From Oryzibacter oryziterrae (lineage in GTDB: Bacteria; Pseudomonadota; Alphaproteobacteria; Rhizobiales; Pleomorphomonadaceae): DNA of 42,293 nucleotides. The notes below the pieces were generated by a model. It was given only the letters and a program-made list of their open reading frames with translations, had not been told where the DNA came from and made no database searches. Shown here piece by piece: positions 25,473 through 34,400 of this stretch; the stretch's first letter is position 1, and each line of letters begins with the position of its first letter. Where the stretch lies: contig NZ_JAKJIC010000029.1 of assembly GCF_021864535.1 (NCBI RefSeq), positions 1-42,293 on the forward strand, read 5' to 3'. A program made the position numbers and the translations under genes.

Positions 25473-26450
25473 ATGGTCGGTTTGTCGCTTACGCGTGTCG
25501 CAATGCTTGGGGTTGCGTTCGCTCTCGTCGCCGGAAACTCAGCCTTTGCCGATGGCGACGTGCCTTCGCTGAAGGGCAAGACGATCGGCATCACCTCGAT
25601 CGGCAACGAACACTACTGGAACATCAAGGCCTATCAGGGCGCCGTCGATGAAATCAAAAGGCTCGGCGGTGAAGTGATCGGCCTCGATGCCGGCTACGTC
25701 GACGCCAAGCAGATCGCCCAGATCCAGACGCTGATTGCCCAGAAGCCGGATGCCATCATCGAAGAACTTGGTACGGCCGCCGCGTTGCAGCCGTCTTTCA
25801 AGAAGATCGTGGACGCCGGCATTCCGCTGTTCACCCTGGACACCGGCACCAGCTACGCTGTCAACACGGTGACGTCGGACAACTGGAAGATCGGTGAGGA
25901 ACTGGCTCTGAAGCTGGTCTCCGACATCGGTTACGAGGGCAATATCGTTGTCTTCAACGGCTTCTACAGCGTCACGCCTGTCGCCATCCGCTACGACCAG
26001 CTCCAGTCGGTCCTGAAGTACAATCCCAACGTGAAGATCATTCAGCCCGAGCTGAAGGAAGTCATCCCGAACACCGTTCAGGACGCGCAGACGCAGATCA
26101 CCGAGATCCTGAACAAGTATCCCAAGGGTGAGATCAAGGCGATCTGGTCGGCTTGGGACGTGCCGCAGGTCGGCGCCACGCAGGCGCTGGTCGCCGCGGG
26201 CCGTACCGAGATCAAGACCTATGGTGTCGACGGCAGCCCGGACATCGTGTCGCTGATCAAGGAACCCGCACAGCCGGCCGCCGCCGTCGCCGCGCAGCAG
26301 CCCTATCTGATCGGCAAGGCCGCCGCCGACAATGTGGCGCGCTATCTCGCCGGCGACAAGAACATTCCGAAGATCACCTATGTTCCGCATCTGCTGGTGA
26401 CCAAGGAAAATGCGGCTGAAGCTCAGGCGCAGCTTGGCCAGGACAAGTAA
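25473..26450 (+). CDS. Sugar-type ABC transporter substrate-binding protein (RbsB-like), system 1
   Basis: A 325-aa periplasmic binding protein of the LacI/RbsB-like family. The signal peptide is about residues 1-26 (cleavage after AFA). The mature protein opens with KTIGITSIGNEHYWNIKAYQGAVDEIKRLGGEV, the usual first strand and helix. Later IPLFTLDTGTSYAVNTVTSDNWKIGEELA and IWSAWDVPQVGATQALVAAG correspond to the cleft and hinge segments. ATG 25473 follows GGGAG. It is followed directly by the ATPase gene and two permeases. The ligand could be a pentose, polyol, autoinducer-2 or another small polar compound; sequence alone does not decide. Confidence 0.9.
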   Translation: MVGLSLTRVAMLGVAFALVAGNSAFADGDVPSLKGKTIGITSIGNEHYWNIKAYQGAVDEIKRLGGEVIGLDAGYVDAKQIAQIQTLIAQKPDAIIEELGTAAALQPSFKKIVDAGIPLFTLDTGTSYAVNTVTSDNWKIGEELALKLVSDIGYEGNIVVFNGFYSVTPVAIRYDQLQSVLKYNPNVKIIQPELKEVIPNTVQDAQTQITEILNKYPKGEIKAIWSAWDVPQVGATQALVAAGRTEIKTYGVDGSPDIVSLIKEPAQPAAAVAAQQPYLIGKAAADNVARYLAGDKNIPKITYVPHLLVTKENAAEAQAQLGQDK

Positions 26451-27980
26451 ATGTCAAATGTCTCTGTTCTTGCCCTGAAAGGCATTTACAAGAGTTTTGG
26501 TGGCGTCGAGGCCCTTTCGGGGGCCTCGCTGTCGCTTGAACGGGGCTCCGTGCATGGCCTCGTCGGCCAGAATGGCGCGGGCAAGTCGACACTGGTCAAG
26601 GTGCTGGCCGGCATTCATCAGCCGGACGGCGGCACGATCGAGATCGGCGGTCATGACACCCCCCATCTGACCCCACACCGCGCCGAGAGCCTCGGCATCC
26701 ATTTCATCCATCAGGATCGACTTCTGGCGCCGACACTGACCGTGGCCGAGAGCCTCTATCTCGGGGCAGAGCCGCGCTGGTTCGGACTGCCGATCATCGA
26801 TCGCCAACGGTTGCGGCGCGATGCCCGCGATGTGCTTCAGCGCGTCTTCGAGATCGACATATCGCCGGACGCGTTGGTGCGTGACCTGTCAACCGCCGAG
26901 CAGAAGATCGTTCAGATCACCCGCGCCCTGCTGCAGAATCCGCGCATCCTGGTGCTCGACGAACCGACGACAGCGCTGGTCCGCAGCGAGGCCGAACACC
27001 TGTTTTCGGCGATTGATCGGCTGAAAGCCGAGGGGTTGTCGATCCTCTACATTTCCCATTACCTCAACGAAATCGAACGCCTTTGCGACAAGGTGACCGT
27101 GCTCCGGAACGGCAAGGACGTCGGCACGGTGTCGCCGCGCGAGGTACCGGCTGCCGGTATCGTGGCGATGATGATCGATCGCAAGGTGGACGCCCTGTTT
27201 CCAAAGCGGACGAGCGTTGCCGGCGACCCGGTGCTGGAAGTCCGCGGCCTGTCGCGCGACAAGGAGTTGTCCGACGTTTCGCTCACCCTCCGGAAGGGCG
27301 AGGTCGTCGGCATTACCGGGCTCGTCGGTTCGGGCACCAAGGCCTTTGCCCGCACGCTGTTCGGCCTGATGAGCCCGACCTCCGGCGAGATCTTGCTGCA
27401 CGGCGAGCGGCTGAAGCCGGGTTCGACCGTCGCCGCCGTGGCGCGCGGCATCGGCCTGGTCCCCGAGGACCGGCGCAACCATGGCATTTCCCTCGACCTG
27501 ACCGTGCGCGAGAACGCCACGTTGGCGAGCCTCTCGCGCTTCACCCGCAAGCTGGCGCTGCTGTTTGCCAAGGAGCGGGCTGCAGTTGGTGACTTCATCG
27601 ACCGCCTCGGCATCAAGACACGTGGCCCCGAAGCGTTGCTGCGCAACCTGTCCGGTGGCAATCAGCAGAAGGTGGTGCTTTCCAAGTGGCTCATCCACGG
27701 GTCGGACGTGGTGATCCTCGACGAGCCGACTGTCGGCGTCGATGTTGGCGCCAAGGTCGACATCTACAGGGAGATCCGCGCGCTGGCCGATTCCGGGGCA
27801 GCCATTTTGGTGGTCTCGTCGGATCTCCTGGAGCTGACCGGCATATCCGACCGCGTGGCGGTGTTCTTCCGCGGACGGATCGTTGCCGAACGACAGGCGA
27901 GCAACCTCAATCAGGACGACCTCCTGCAACTGGTCACCACTGGTCAAACCGCAGAGAAAATTCGCAATGCCGCTGAATAG
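26451..27980 (+). CDS. Sugar-type ABC transporter ATPase (RbsA-like, two domains), system 1
   Basis: A 509-aa double ATPase typical of carbohydrate CUT2 importers. Domain 1 has Walker A GQNGAGKST (39-47), a degenerate signature LSTAEQK and Walker B LVLDEPTTAL. Domain 2 has the family's altered Walker A (GLVGSGTKAFA) with signature LSGGNQQK and Walker B VILDEPTVGVD. This asymmetry is normal for CUT2 proteins. The start codon directly follows the binding-protein stop, and the 3' end overlaps the next permease gene by 14 nt, so the operon is tightly coupled. Confidence 0.93.
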   Translation: MSNVSVLALKGIYKSFGGVEALSGASLSLERGSVHGLVGQNGAGKSTLVKVLAGIHQPDGGTIEIGGHDTPHLTPHRAESLGIHFIHQDRLLAPTLTVAESLYLGAEPRWFGLPIIDRQRLRRDARDVLQRVFEIDISPDALVRDLSTAEQKIVQITRALLQNPRILVLDEPTTALVRSEAEHLFSAIDRLKAEGLSILYISHYLNEIERLCDKVTVLRNGKDVGTVSPREVPAAGIVAMMIDRKVDALFPKRTSVAGDPVLEVRGLSRDKELSDVSLTLRKGEVVGITGLVGSGTKAFARTLFGLMSPTSGEILLHGERLKPGSTVAAVARGIGLVPEDRRNHGISLDLTVRENATLASLSRFTRKLALLFAKERAAVGDFIDRLGIKTRGPEALLRNLSGGNQQKVVLSKWLIHGSDVVILDEPTVGVDVGAKVDIYREIRALADSGAAILVVSSDLLELTGISDRVAVFFRGRIVAERQASNLNQDDLLQLVTTGQTAEKIRNAAE

Positions 27981-28941
27981 ACAGTCGTTTTCAAGCGCGA
28001 CGCTGGTGCGTCTCAGCGCTTATGGCGCCTTTGTGATCGTGATCCTGGTCTTTGCCGTCGAGGCGCGCGGCTTTCTGAGCTTCATCAACATCGCCAATGT
28101 GCTGCAGCAGTCGGCGATCGCCGGTCTGCTGGCCTTCGGTCTGACCCTTGTTGTGCTGGGCGGCGGCGGCAATGTTGTGACGGGCGGTATCGATCTGTCC
28201 GTCGCGGCGACCCTGGGCCTGGGAGCGGCGGTCTATGCCACACTGATCGCCCAAGGACAGAGCGATCTTGTGGCCGTTGGCGCGACTCTCGCCGTCGGCG
28301 TTCTGGTTGGCATCGCCAACGGCTTGGCCGTCGTGCGGCTGCACATCCTGCCGCTTCTGGCCACGCTGGCGGTCGGCAAGATCGTCAGCGGCCTCGAGTT
28401 CGTCCTGACGCAGAACTCGGTCGTCACCGCCACGTCGCCGGGCTTGACCTGGCTTGCCGAAATCGGTCCGCTGGATGTGCCGATCATGGCCTGGGCGCTG
28501 GTCATCGCCACAGTCGCTCTGTTGCTGCTCGTCCAGGTGTCGCCCTTTGGGCTTCGCCTGCACGCGGTCGGCGCCCATCCGGAGGCTGCCCGCGCCTATG
28601 GCTTGCCGGTCGGGCCGTTGCTGTTCCTGAGCTACGTGTTCAGCGGCCTTCTGAGTGCCGCCGCCGGCATCCTGCTGGCCGCCCTGCTATCGGGCTCATC
28701 GCCCGGCGCCAGCGAGATGCTGCTGCCCGTCGTTCTCGCCGTGCTCCTGGGGGTGGTGTTCTCGCGTCGCCTTGTGCCGACCATCGGCGGAACCTTCCTG
28801 GCGGTGCTCTTCATCAGCATCCTCGGCAATGGCTTCCAGCTGCTCAATATCTCCAGCTACTGGGTCAATGGGGTCGAGGGCGTGCTCATCCTGTTCGTTG
28901 TGGCATGGACCACCCTCAGCCAGCGCGAGGCGCATGCATGA
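27967..28941 (+). CDS. Sugar-type ABC transporter permease (RbsC-like), system 1, subunit 1
   Basis: A 324-aa permease with about nine hydrophobic segments. GGNVVTGGIDLSVAATLGLGAAVYA (about residues 57-81) is the conserved CUT2 permease motif. ATG 27967 is chosen because it gives the normal N-terminus; it overlaps the ATPase gene by 14 nt. Its stop overlaps the next start (ATGA). Two different permease genes after one ATPase gene is the arrangement of Lsr and rhamnose importers, in which the channel is a heterodimer. Confidence 0.9.
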   Translation: MPLNRQSFSSATLVRLSAYGAFVIVILVFAVEARGFLSFINIANVLQQSAIAGLLAFGLTLVVLGGGGNVVTGGIDLSVAATLGLGAAVYATLIAQGQSDLVAVGATLAVGVLVGIANGLAVVRLHILPLLATLAVGKIVSGLEFVLTQNSVVTATSPGLTWLAEIGPLDVPIMAWALVIATVALLLLVQVSPFGLRLHAVGAHPEAARAYGLPVGPLLFLSYVFSGLLSAAAGILLAALLSGSSPGASEMLLPVVLAVLLGVVFSRRLVPTIGGTFLAVLFISILGNGFQLLNISSYWVNGVEGVLILFVVAWTTLSQREAHA

Positions 28942-29861
28942 CCATAGTCTATCGTTTCGGCCTGGTGATCGCCCTTCTGGCGCTGGTGGTCGTGTTTTCG
29001 CTGTTCGCACCGGCCTTCCTGTCCGTGGCCAACTTCCAGAGCATCCTGTTCAATCACTTCGCCATCCTGTCGCTGGTGGCCGTCGGCATGACACTGGTGG
29101 TGGCCAGCGGCGGCATCGATCTGTCGATCGGTACGGCCGTGGACATGGCAAGCCTTGGCTACATCCTGCTGCTGGCCCAGGACGTTCCTCCGGCTGAGGC
29201 GATCGCTGCCGGGCTATTGTTGGCGTTGCTGGTCGGCGTCTTCAACGCCGGGCTGATCGCGACGTTGGAAATACCTCCGTTTCTTGCGACACTGGGCACG
29301 CTGTTCATCGGCCAAAGCATCCAGCAACTGGCAACAGACGGCGGCGTGCCGGTCTATCTGATCGCCGGGGCGCCCCGGCCAATCTTCGGCCTTGTCGACA
29401 GCGCGAGACTCTGGCTGGTGGCCGTCAGCCTGGTGGCGACCTTCGCGGTGATGACCTATTCCCCGTTCGGACGGAAGGTGCTGGCGTTCGGCATCGGACC
29501 GCAGGTCGCCCGCTACTCCGGGCTTTCGACCAAGACGCTGACCCTGAAGGTCTTTCTGCTGTCCTCACTGCTGGCGGGCGTCGCCGGCATCATCCTGTCG
29601 TCGTCGGTCAAGTCCTATGCGCCGCTGTCGGGTAACGCCTATCTGATGGATGCCATAGGGGCGACCTTCCTCGGCACAACGCTGAATGCAACGGGTCGGG
29701 CCAGCATCATCGGCACGCTGGTCGGCGTTTTGCTGCTGAGCGTGGTGAAGAACGGGCTGCTGCTGCTCGGCGTGTCGTTCTATTGGCAGCAGGTGGTGAG
29801 CGGAACGCTGATCTTCCTCGTTCTCGCCGTCAGCTTCAGCGGCAAATCGGCTGCGCATTGA
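28938..29861 (+). CDS. Sugar-type ABC transporter permease (RbsC-like), system 1, subunit 2
   Basis: A 307-aa permease and partner of the previous subunit. The CUT2 motif is VVASGGIDLSIGTAVDMASLGY (about residues 53-74), and TLGTLFIGQSIQQL follows the usual helix. The C-terminus KNGLLLLGVSFYWQQVVSGTLIFLVLAVS is typical of RbsC-type proteins. It is the last gene of the operon. Immediately downstream the sequence turns into fragments of unrelated genes. Confidence 0.9.
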   Translation: MTIVYRFGLVIALLALVVVFSLFAPAFLSVANFQSILFNHFAILSLVAVGMTLVVASGGIDLSIGTAVDMASLGYILLLAQDVPPAEAIAAGLLLALLVGVFNAGLIATLEIPPFLATLGTLFIGQSIQQLATDGGVPVYLIAGAPRPIFGLVDSARLWLVAVSLVATFAVMTYSPFGRKVLAFGIGPQVARYSGLSTKTLTLKVFLLSSLLAGVAGIILSSSVKSYAPLSGNAYLMDAIGATFLGTTLNATGRASIIGTLVGVLLLSVVKNGLLLLGVSFYWQQVVSGTLIFLVLAVSFSGKSAAH

Positions 29862-29917
29862 AGGAAGGGCGGGGCTGTGTCTCGACGGCCTCGCCATCCT
29901 TTCTCGTATCGAAGCGG

Positions 29918-30073
29918 TGTTCGCGCCTCGATGCCGACAAGGCCACACGCTGTGGCGATCCCTGCATAGGACACGTTGCTGTCCAGCTCGGTGCCGACAA
30001 AGTTGTCGTCGTACCAAAGGGTCGAGTTGCGCTTCTCGGCACCCCACTGATAGTTCCTGAAAACCACTCCCAT
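29918..30073 (-). pseudogene. xsc: Fragment of sulfoacetaldehyde acetyltransferase gene (xsc)
   Basis: On the minus strand about 52 codons read VVFRNYQWGAEKRNSTLWYD, then FVGTELDSNVSYAGIATACGL, ending near IEART. I recognise this as the segment of Xsc, the ThDP enzyme that converts sulfoacetaldehyde (from taurine) to acetyl phosphate and sulfite, that follows the ThDP-binding motif. Intact Xsc has close to 600 residues. Both ends are lost: after EART the sequence diverges, and upstream it meets the SDR remnant. It cannot make an enzyme. A taurine importer lies only 5 kb away, which makes the identity sensible. Confidence 0.72.
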
Positions 30074-30380
30074 TATGCCGCATCGAAATGGGGCCTCATC
30101 GGCCTGGCCAAATCCCTGGCGAATCGAGGTGGCGCCCGACAATATTCGAGTGGTTACCCTGCACCCAACCGGCGTGGACACGCCTCTCAACGACGGCCTT
30201 GCGGCCTTGGAAGGCAGCACCGCGCTTGAGATCGCCGAGCGATCGGCCAGCAATCTCCTGAAGACGCCATGGGTCACGGTCGACGATGTGGTGGCCAGTG
30301 TCCTGTTCCTGGCCTCGGACGACGCGCGCTTCATCACCGGGTCGGGTCTCGTTCTCGATGCCGGACTGTTGACGCGGTAA
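30071..30380 (+). pseudogene. C-terminal remnant of an SDR oxidoreductase, frameshifted
   Basis: The piece begins at HYAASKWGLIGLAKSLA (30071-30121), which carries the catalytic Tyr and Lys of short-chain dehydrogenases (YxxxK). The frame then shifts, and the rest, IEVAPDNIRVVTLHPTGVDTP to FITGSGLVLDAGLLTR (about 30126-30380), reads in another frame. The HPTGVDTP form is common in NAD(P)-dependent SDRs of the mycofactocin-associated type. The N-terminal Rossmann half with the cofactor Gly motif is missing. The remnant joins the xsc fragment head-on with almost no spacer. Confidence 0.8.
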
Positions 30381-30411
30381 CCGGGCCTCGTTTCTGCCGG
30401 GAAACGGGACC

Positions 30412-31452
30412 TTACCGGCCCGGTCGGGTCAGGCCATATGTCAGGGAGAGAGCCCCGACCAGGACAACGCCCTTCACGAAGTCCTGCGTATAATAGGGGG
30501 TGTTCAGCATGGTCAGGCCGTTCAGCAGCACACCGACAAAGATGGCCCCGATCACGGCGCCCAGGACATTTGGCCGGCGCTTGTCGAGAACGGCGAAGCC
30601 GATGAGCGCTGCGGCGACGGCGTCCATCATCAACGAGCCGCCGGTCGACACGTCGCCACGCCCGACGCGAGCGGCGATGATCACGCCGCCGATGGAAGCC
30701 AGAGCGCCAGACAGAGCGTAGGCAGTGAGGCGCAGACGATTGGTCGGAGCGCCGGAAAGCCGTGCAGCCAGTTCATTGCCACCGGTTGCGAAAAGCAGCC
30801 GGCCGAAGCGGGTATGTTCGGTCAGCACATAGATCAGGACGGCAATCAGCGCCATCAACACGACCGGCAGAGGCAGGAAGCCGAAGAGCCCGCTGCGGCC
30901 AATCTCCAGGAAGCGAGGATCGAAAGCGCCGGCCGCCTTGCTGCCATCGGGCAGGATCAGTCCCGCAGAAATGGAGCGGCCTGCGGAGGGGATCAGTTGC
31001 AGGCCCGACAGCAGAAACATCGTGGCAAGGGTCGCCAGCAGATCGGGTACGCGAACCTTCACGATCAGAAAGCCGTTGAACAAGCCAACCGCAATGCCGA
31101 AACCCACCACAAAGGGCACCGTCAGCCAGACATTGAACTGCCAGACGATCATGGCATAGGCCGCCGCCATCACGGATGACGCCGCCGTTGCTCCGATCGA
31201 CAGATCAAAGCCGCCGACGGCCAATGTCAGCGTTACCGCCGTGCCGAGAATGGCAACGACGGACACCGATTGCAGAATGCTCATCTGGTTGACCAGATTG
31301 CTGAAGGCCGGCTGCGCCAGGGAGAAGCCGAACAACATGGCGGCGAGCAGCACGATGATCCCGCCCTTTCGCAAGAAGGCGAACACGTGCCTGGCAGACA
31401 GACGATCTGCCTTGAACTGGGGAGTGGACGCGGCGGGAGATGGCGCTGTCAT
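30412..31452 (-). CDS. Sugar-type ABC transporter permease (RbsC-like), system 2
   Basis: A 346-aa CUT2 permease. A polar N-terminus of about 30 residues precedes the first helix. The family motif is LTLAVGGFDLSIGATAASSVMAAA (about residues 75-98), followed by PDLLATLATMFLLSGLQLI. The C-terminal KRRPNVLGAVIGAIFVGVLLNGLTML matches the last helices of RbsC. Its start overlaps the ATPase stop by four bases. This system has a single permease gene, so the channel is probably a homodimer, unlike system 1. It converges on system 1, with the xsc/SDR debris between them. Confidence 0.9.
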   Translation of the reverse strand: MTAPSPAASTPQFKADRLSARHVFAFLRKGGIIVLLAAMLFGFSLAQPAFSNLVNQMSILQSVSVVAILGTAVTLTLAVGGFDLSIGATAASSVMAAAYAMIVWQFNVWLTVPFVVGFGIAVGLFNGFLIVKVRVPDLLATLATMFLLSGLQLIPSAGRSISAGLILPDGSKAAGAFDPRFLEIGRSGLFGFLPLPVVLMALIAVLIYVLTEHTRFGRLLFATGGNELAARLSGAPTNRLRLTAYALSGALASIGGVIIAARVGRGDVSTGGSLMMDAVAAALIGFAVLDKRRPNVLGAVIGAIFVGVLLNGLTMLNTPYYTQDFVKGVVLVGALSLTYGLTRPGR

Positions 31453-32948
31453 CGGATATTCGCTTCGTTGGGGGTGTAGGTTGCCAGTGCCGAGACGGCA
31501 TCCGGCGCTTTCCAGGGGATCAGGCCGTGCCGGTCGATGGCGAAGATCCGATCGGCCACCTCGATGGCCTCTTCCGGGTCGGACGTTGCAATCAGGGTCG
31601 CGCCGTGGGTCGACGCGCGGATTGCGGCGATGATGTCGGCGCGGGCACCCACATCGACGCCCTGGAACGGCTCGTCCAGCAAAAGCAGCCGGAAATCGCC
31701 AGCCTGCCAGCGCGCGAGGACGGTCTTCTGCTGATTGCCACCCGACAAAGTCTCTATGCCGGCGTCCGGACCTGAGGTTCGTATGCCCAGGCGGCCAATG
31801 GCGCCCCTCGCCTCCTCGGCCTCGCGATCACCGAACAGCAGGCCGCCGGGAAACCATTTGGCCAGATGTGGCAGGCTGATCGTCCCGGCCACCGAGCTGC
31901 CGGGCCATCCTGCCGGCAAAAGGGAGGTGCGGTGGCGATCCTCGCCCGCGTAGGCCACTCCAGCCGCAATGGCCTCGGCCGGGTTCCGCGGATGGTAGGG
32001 CTTTCCGTCGACCTGCACCGCGCCAGCAACCGGGGAATTGATGCCGAACAGCGTCGCCAGCAAGCGGCTCTTGCCCGCCCCCAGCGCCCCTGTGACGGCG
32101 ACGACTTCGCCGCGCTTGACGTCGAAATCGATGGCCGGCGCACCGGGCACAAGCTGCAACCCTTGCACGCTCAGCACAGCGTCGCCGTGAAAGTCGCGCT
32201 CGATCGCTTCGTGACTGGGTAGCGGGCGGCCGATCATCGCCGAAACCGCGGCCCTGAAGTCAATGGGGGTCGTGAACTCGTCGACCACGACCCCGCCGCG
32301 CATCACCACCGCACGGTCTGCGAGCGCGGCGAGATCCGCAATTCGGTGAGAAATATAGAGGATGGTCATGCCTCTGGCGCGCAGGCGCCGCAGCACGGCA
32401 TAGAGGCGTTGCGCTTCCACCGACGAGAGACTCGCCGTCGGCTCATCAAGGATGAGCAGCGATGCCTTTGCCGCGACGGCCCTCGCAATCGCGACCAACT
32501 GACGGTCGGCGGCGCGAAGGTCGCCAAAATCGCTGTCGAGCGGCAGATCAAAATCGGCTGCGGCCAGAACCGCAGCGGCTTTCTGCCGGACCGACCGGCG
32601 TGTCAGGAAAAAGCTTGTGGAGCCTTCGGCATAGCGCGGCATCAACAGGGCGTCGGCAACGGTCAAGCCGGCACTGCCGATGCGATCGGTGGATTGGTGA
32701 ACAGTCACGACGCCGGCGCGAACCGCGTCCGCCGGATTGGCTGGTTTGAACGCTTCGCCGCGGAAGGTGATGGTGCCGCCATCCGCTGCGAGGGCTCCGG
32801 CAAGGATGTTGACGAGCGTCGACTTGCCCGCTCCATTTGCGCCCATCAGCGCAACGATTTCCCCCGCCTGAAGCCGCAACGACGCCTTGTCGAGCGCCTT
32901 GGTGGCTCCGAAATGCTTGACGAGCTGTTCGACAGCCAGAAGCCCCAT
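31449..32948 (-). CDS. Sugar-type ABC transporter ATPase (RbsA-like, two domains), system 2
   Basis: A 499-aa double ATPase. Domain 1 has Walker A GANGAGKST (36-44), a degenerate signature (LRAADRQLVAIARAV) and Walker B LLILDEPTASL. Domain 2 has the altered P-loop GALGAGKSRLLATLFG, which keeps more of the consensus than most CUT2 second domains. It also has signature LSGGNQQK and Walker B LLLLDEPFQGVDVG. It lies 87 nt downstream of the binding-protein gene with a strong hairpin in between, and overlaps the permease gene. Confidence 0.92.
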   Translation of the reverse strand: MGLLAVEQLVKHFGATKALDKASLRLQAGEIVALMGANGAGKSTLVNILAGALAADGGTITFRGEAFKPANPADAVRAGVVTVHQSTDRIGSAGLTVADALLMPRYAEGSTSFFLTRRSVRQKAAAVLAAADFDLPLDSDFGDLRAADRQLVAIARAVAAKASLLILDEPTASLSSVEAQRLYAVLRRLRARGMTILYISHRIADLAALADRAVVMRGGVVVDEFTTPIDFRAAVSAMIGRPLPSHEAIERDFHGDAVLSVQGLQLVPGAPAIDFDVKRGEVVAVTGALGAGKSRLLATLFGINSPVAGAVQVDGKPYHPRNPAEAIAAGVAYAGEDRHRTSLLPAGWPGSSVAGTISLPHLAKWFPGGLLFGDREAEEARGAIGRLGIRTSGPDAGIETLSGGNQQKTVLARWQAGDFRLLLLDEPFQGVDVGARADIIAAIRASTHGATLIATSDPEEAIEVADRIFAIDRHGLIPWKAPDAVSALATYTPNEANIR

Positions 32949-32981
32949 GACAAACTCCGCACCAGATCCCGGTAAAATTCA

Positions 32982-33017
32982 TCGGGGTGCCGAGCAGCGC
33001 TCTGCCCGGCACCCCGA
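32982..33017 (-). other. Strong intercistronic hairpin between binding protein and ATPase, system 2
   Basis: The arms TCGGGGTGCCG (32982-32992) and CGGCACCCCGA (33007-33017) are an 11-bp perfect stem with a 14-nt loop, in the gap between the binding-protein stop and the ATPase start. There is no T-run. Such stems commonly protect the upstream message and allow much more binding protein than membrane subunits. Confidence 0.7.
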
Positions 33018-33035
33018 GATGTGGTTCGGCGGACC

Positions 33036-34085
33036 TTACTTTGCCGCCGGGATCCAGCTGGCGGTGGCCACATCGGAGGCGTTGAACGCCGGAATCTTTG
33101 CCGCCAGTTCCTCGACGGTGGTCACACCGGCGCTGCGCAGACCAGCCTGCGTCAGCAGGGTCGGCTGGACAACCAGATTGTGATCAACCGCTTCGCCGGC
33201 AACCAGCTTGGCGGCAGCGCGGATCGACACAGCGCCAACCACGGCGGGATTGGTGGCAACCGTTGCGACCCACGGGCTTCCGTCGGCGACGATTTCCTGG
33301 ATGTCGGCGCTCGAAACGTCAGCCGAGTAGATCTTGAGCTTGGAGGAAATGCCAAGATCGCTGGCCGCCAGCTTCACGCCACGGGCAAACTCGTCATAAG
33401 GGGCGAAGACAACGCTGATGTCCGGGTTGGCGGTCAGAACAGCCTTGGCCTGATCGGCGGTGCTCACGGCGGTCGTCGCGTTGACAGCGCCGAACTGCGC
33501 CTTCTCGACGACGCCGGGATTGGACTTCTTGAACTCCTGCCACACCTCGTTGCGGCGGTCGAGCGGCGCGAAGCCGGCCACATAGGCATAGCCGGCGCTG
33601 AAGGTGGTGCCATTGTCCTTGGCGGCCTGTTCCAGCGCCAGACGCGCCAACTCGTGGTCCGACTGCTCGACCTGCGGAACGGCGGGATTGTTGATGTTGA
33701 CGTCGAAGGCCACGACCTTGATGCCGGCGTCCAGCGCCTTCTGGACAACGTCCTGCAGGGCTTCCGGCTCACCATGGTCGATGATGATCGCCTTTACGCC
33801 GAGGTTGATGGCCTGTTCGATCTGGGAGCGCTGCTCGGCACTGTCCTGACGGCCGGGGAACACCTGCAGATCCACATCCAGGGCCTTGGCCTGCGCTTCG
33901 GCGCCTGCCTGATAGGCCGCGAAGAAGTCGCCGGCAGAGATGAAGCCGACGAGCGCAAATTTCACGCCGCCCTTGTCAAACGGCGCCGGGGCGCCGGCGA
34001 GCCCGCCAGCGCAGGAAACAGAAATGCCGCCAAGCGAGGCTAAAAGAGCCGCGGAAACCAAGGCGAGACGACGGCGAATGGCCAT
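33036..34085 (-). CDS. Sugar-type ABC transporter substrate-binding protein (RbsB-like), system 2
   Basis: A 349-aa periplasmic binding protein with a basic start and signal peptide (MAIRRRLALVSAALLASLGG, cleavage around residues 24-27; a Cys25 is present, but no clear lipobox). The mature part shows FALVGFISAGDFFAAYQAGAEAQAKALDVDL, GVKAIIIDHGEPEALQDVVQKALDAGIKVVAFDVNINN and VVFAPYDEFARGVKLAASDLG, all standard for the RbsB/LacI-like fold. ATG 34085 follows AGAGGA. It is the first gene of the minus-strand system 2 operon. It differs greatly from the system 1 binding protein, so the two importers should take different ligands. Confidence 0.9.
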   Translation of the reverse strand: MAIRRRLALVSAALLASLGGISVSCAGGLAGAPAPFDKGGVKFALVGFISAGDFFAAYQAGAEAQAKALDVDLQVFPGRQDSAEQRSQIEQAINLGVKAIIIDHGEPEALQDVVQKALDAGIKVVAFDVNINNPAVPQVEQSDHELARLALEQAAKDNGTTFSAGYAYVAGFAPLDRRNEVWQEFKKSNPGVVEKAQFGAVNATTAVSTADQAKAVLTANPDISVVFAPYDEFARGVKLAASDLGISSKLKIYSADVSSADIQEIVADGSPWVATVATNPAVVGAVSIRAAAKLVAGEAVDHNLVVQPTLLTQAGLRSAGVTTVEELAAKIPAFNASDVATASWIPAAK

Positions 34086-34400
34086 ATCAAATTCCTCTTG
34101 ACTGGGCCAACTTGCAGCCGGCCACGACCGAGAGGCTCCAAATGAAGTGAGCCTCTGACATCAGTATTATTAGTCTGTCGATTTTATAGACAAAAGGATT
34201 GCCGCGCCGACGATTGCCCTCGGGTTGACATTTTATCGCGGCCATACGCCTGATTTGAGAAGATTTTTGCGCCCAGGGATTTTACTTCCTCAACGCACCT
34301 GTGGCGAGGGGACCAGCATGTCTGCGCAGGGGCAAGCCAAGCTGGCCTGCTTTCCGGTTTCTCCGCCCGATGGCGCGGACTAGCTGCAGATCCTCGCCGT
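34086..34400 (-). promoter_or_regulatory. Upstream region of importer system 2
   Basis: About 315 nt without a gene. It is AT-rich around 34160-34200, with an imperfect dyad TGTC...GACA at 34176-34192 (inner AT pairs also symmetric), a possible operator about 90-110 bases before the start codon. The 9-mer ATAGACAAA here also occurs, on the opposite strand, upstream of tauA near 37640. No coding pattern is seen. Confidence 0.4.
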
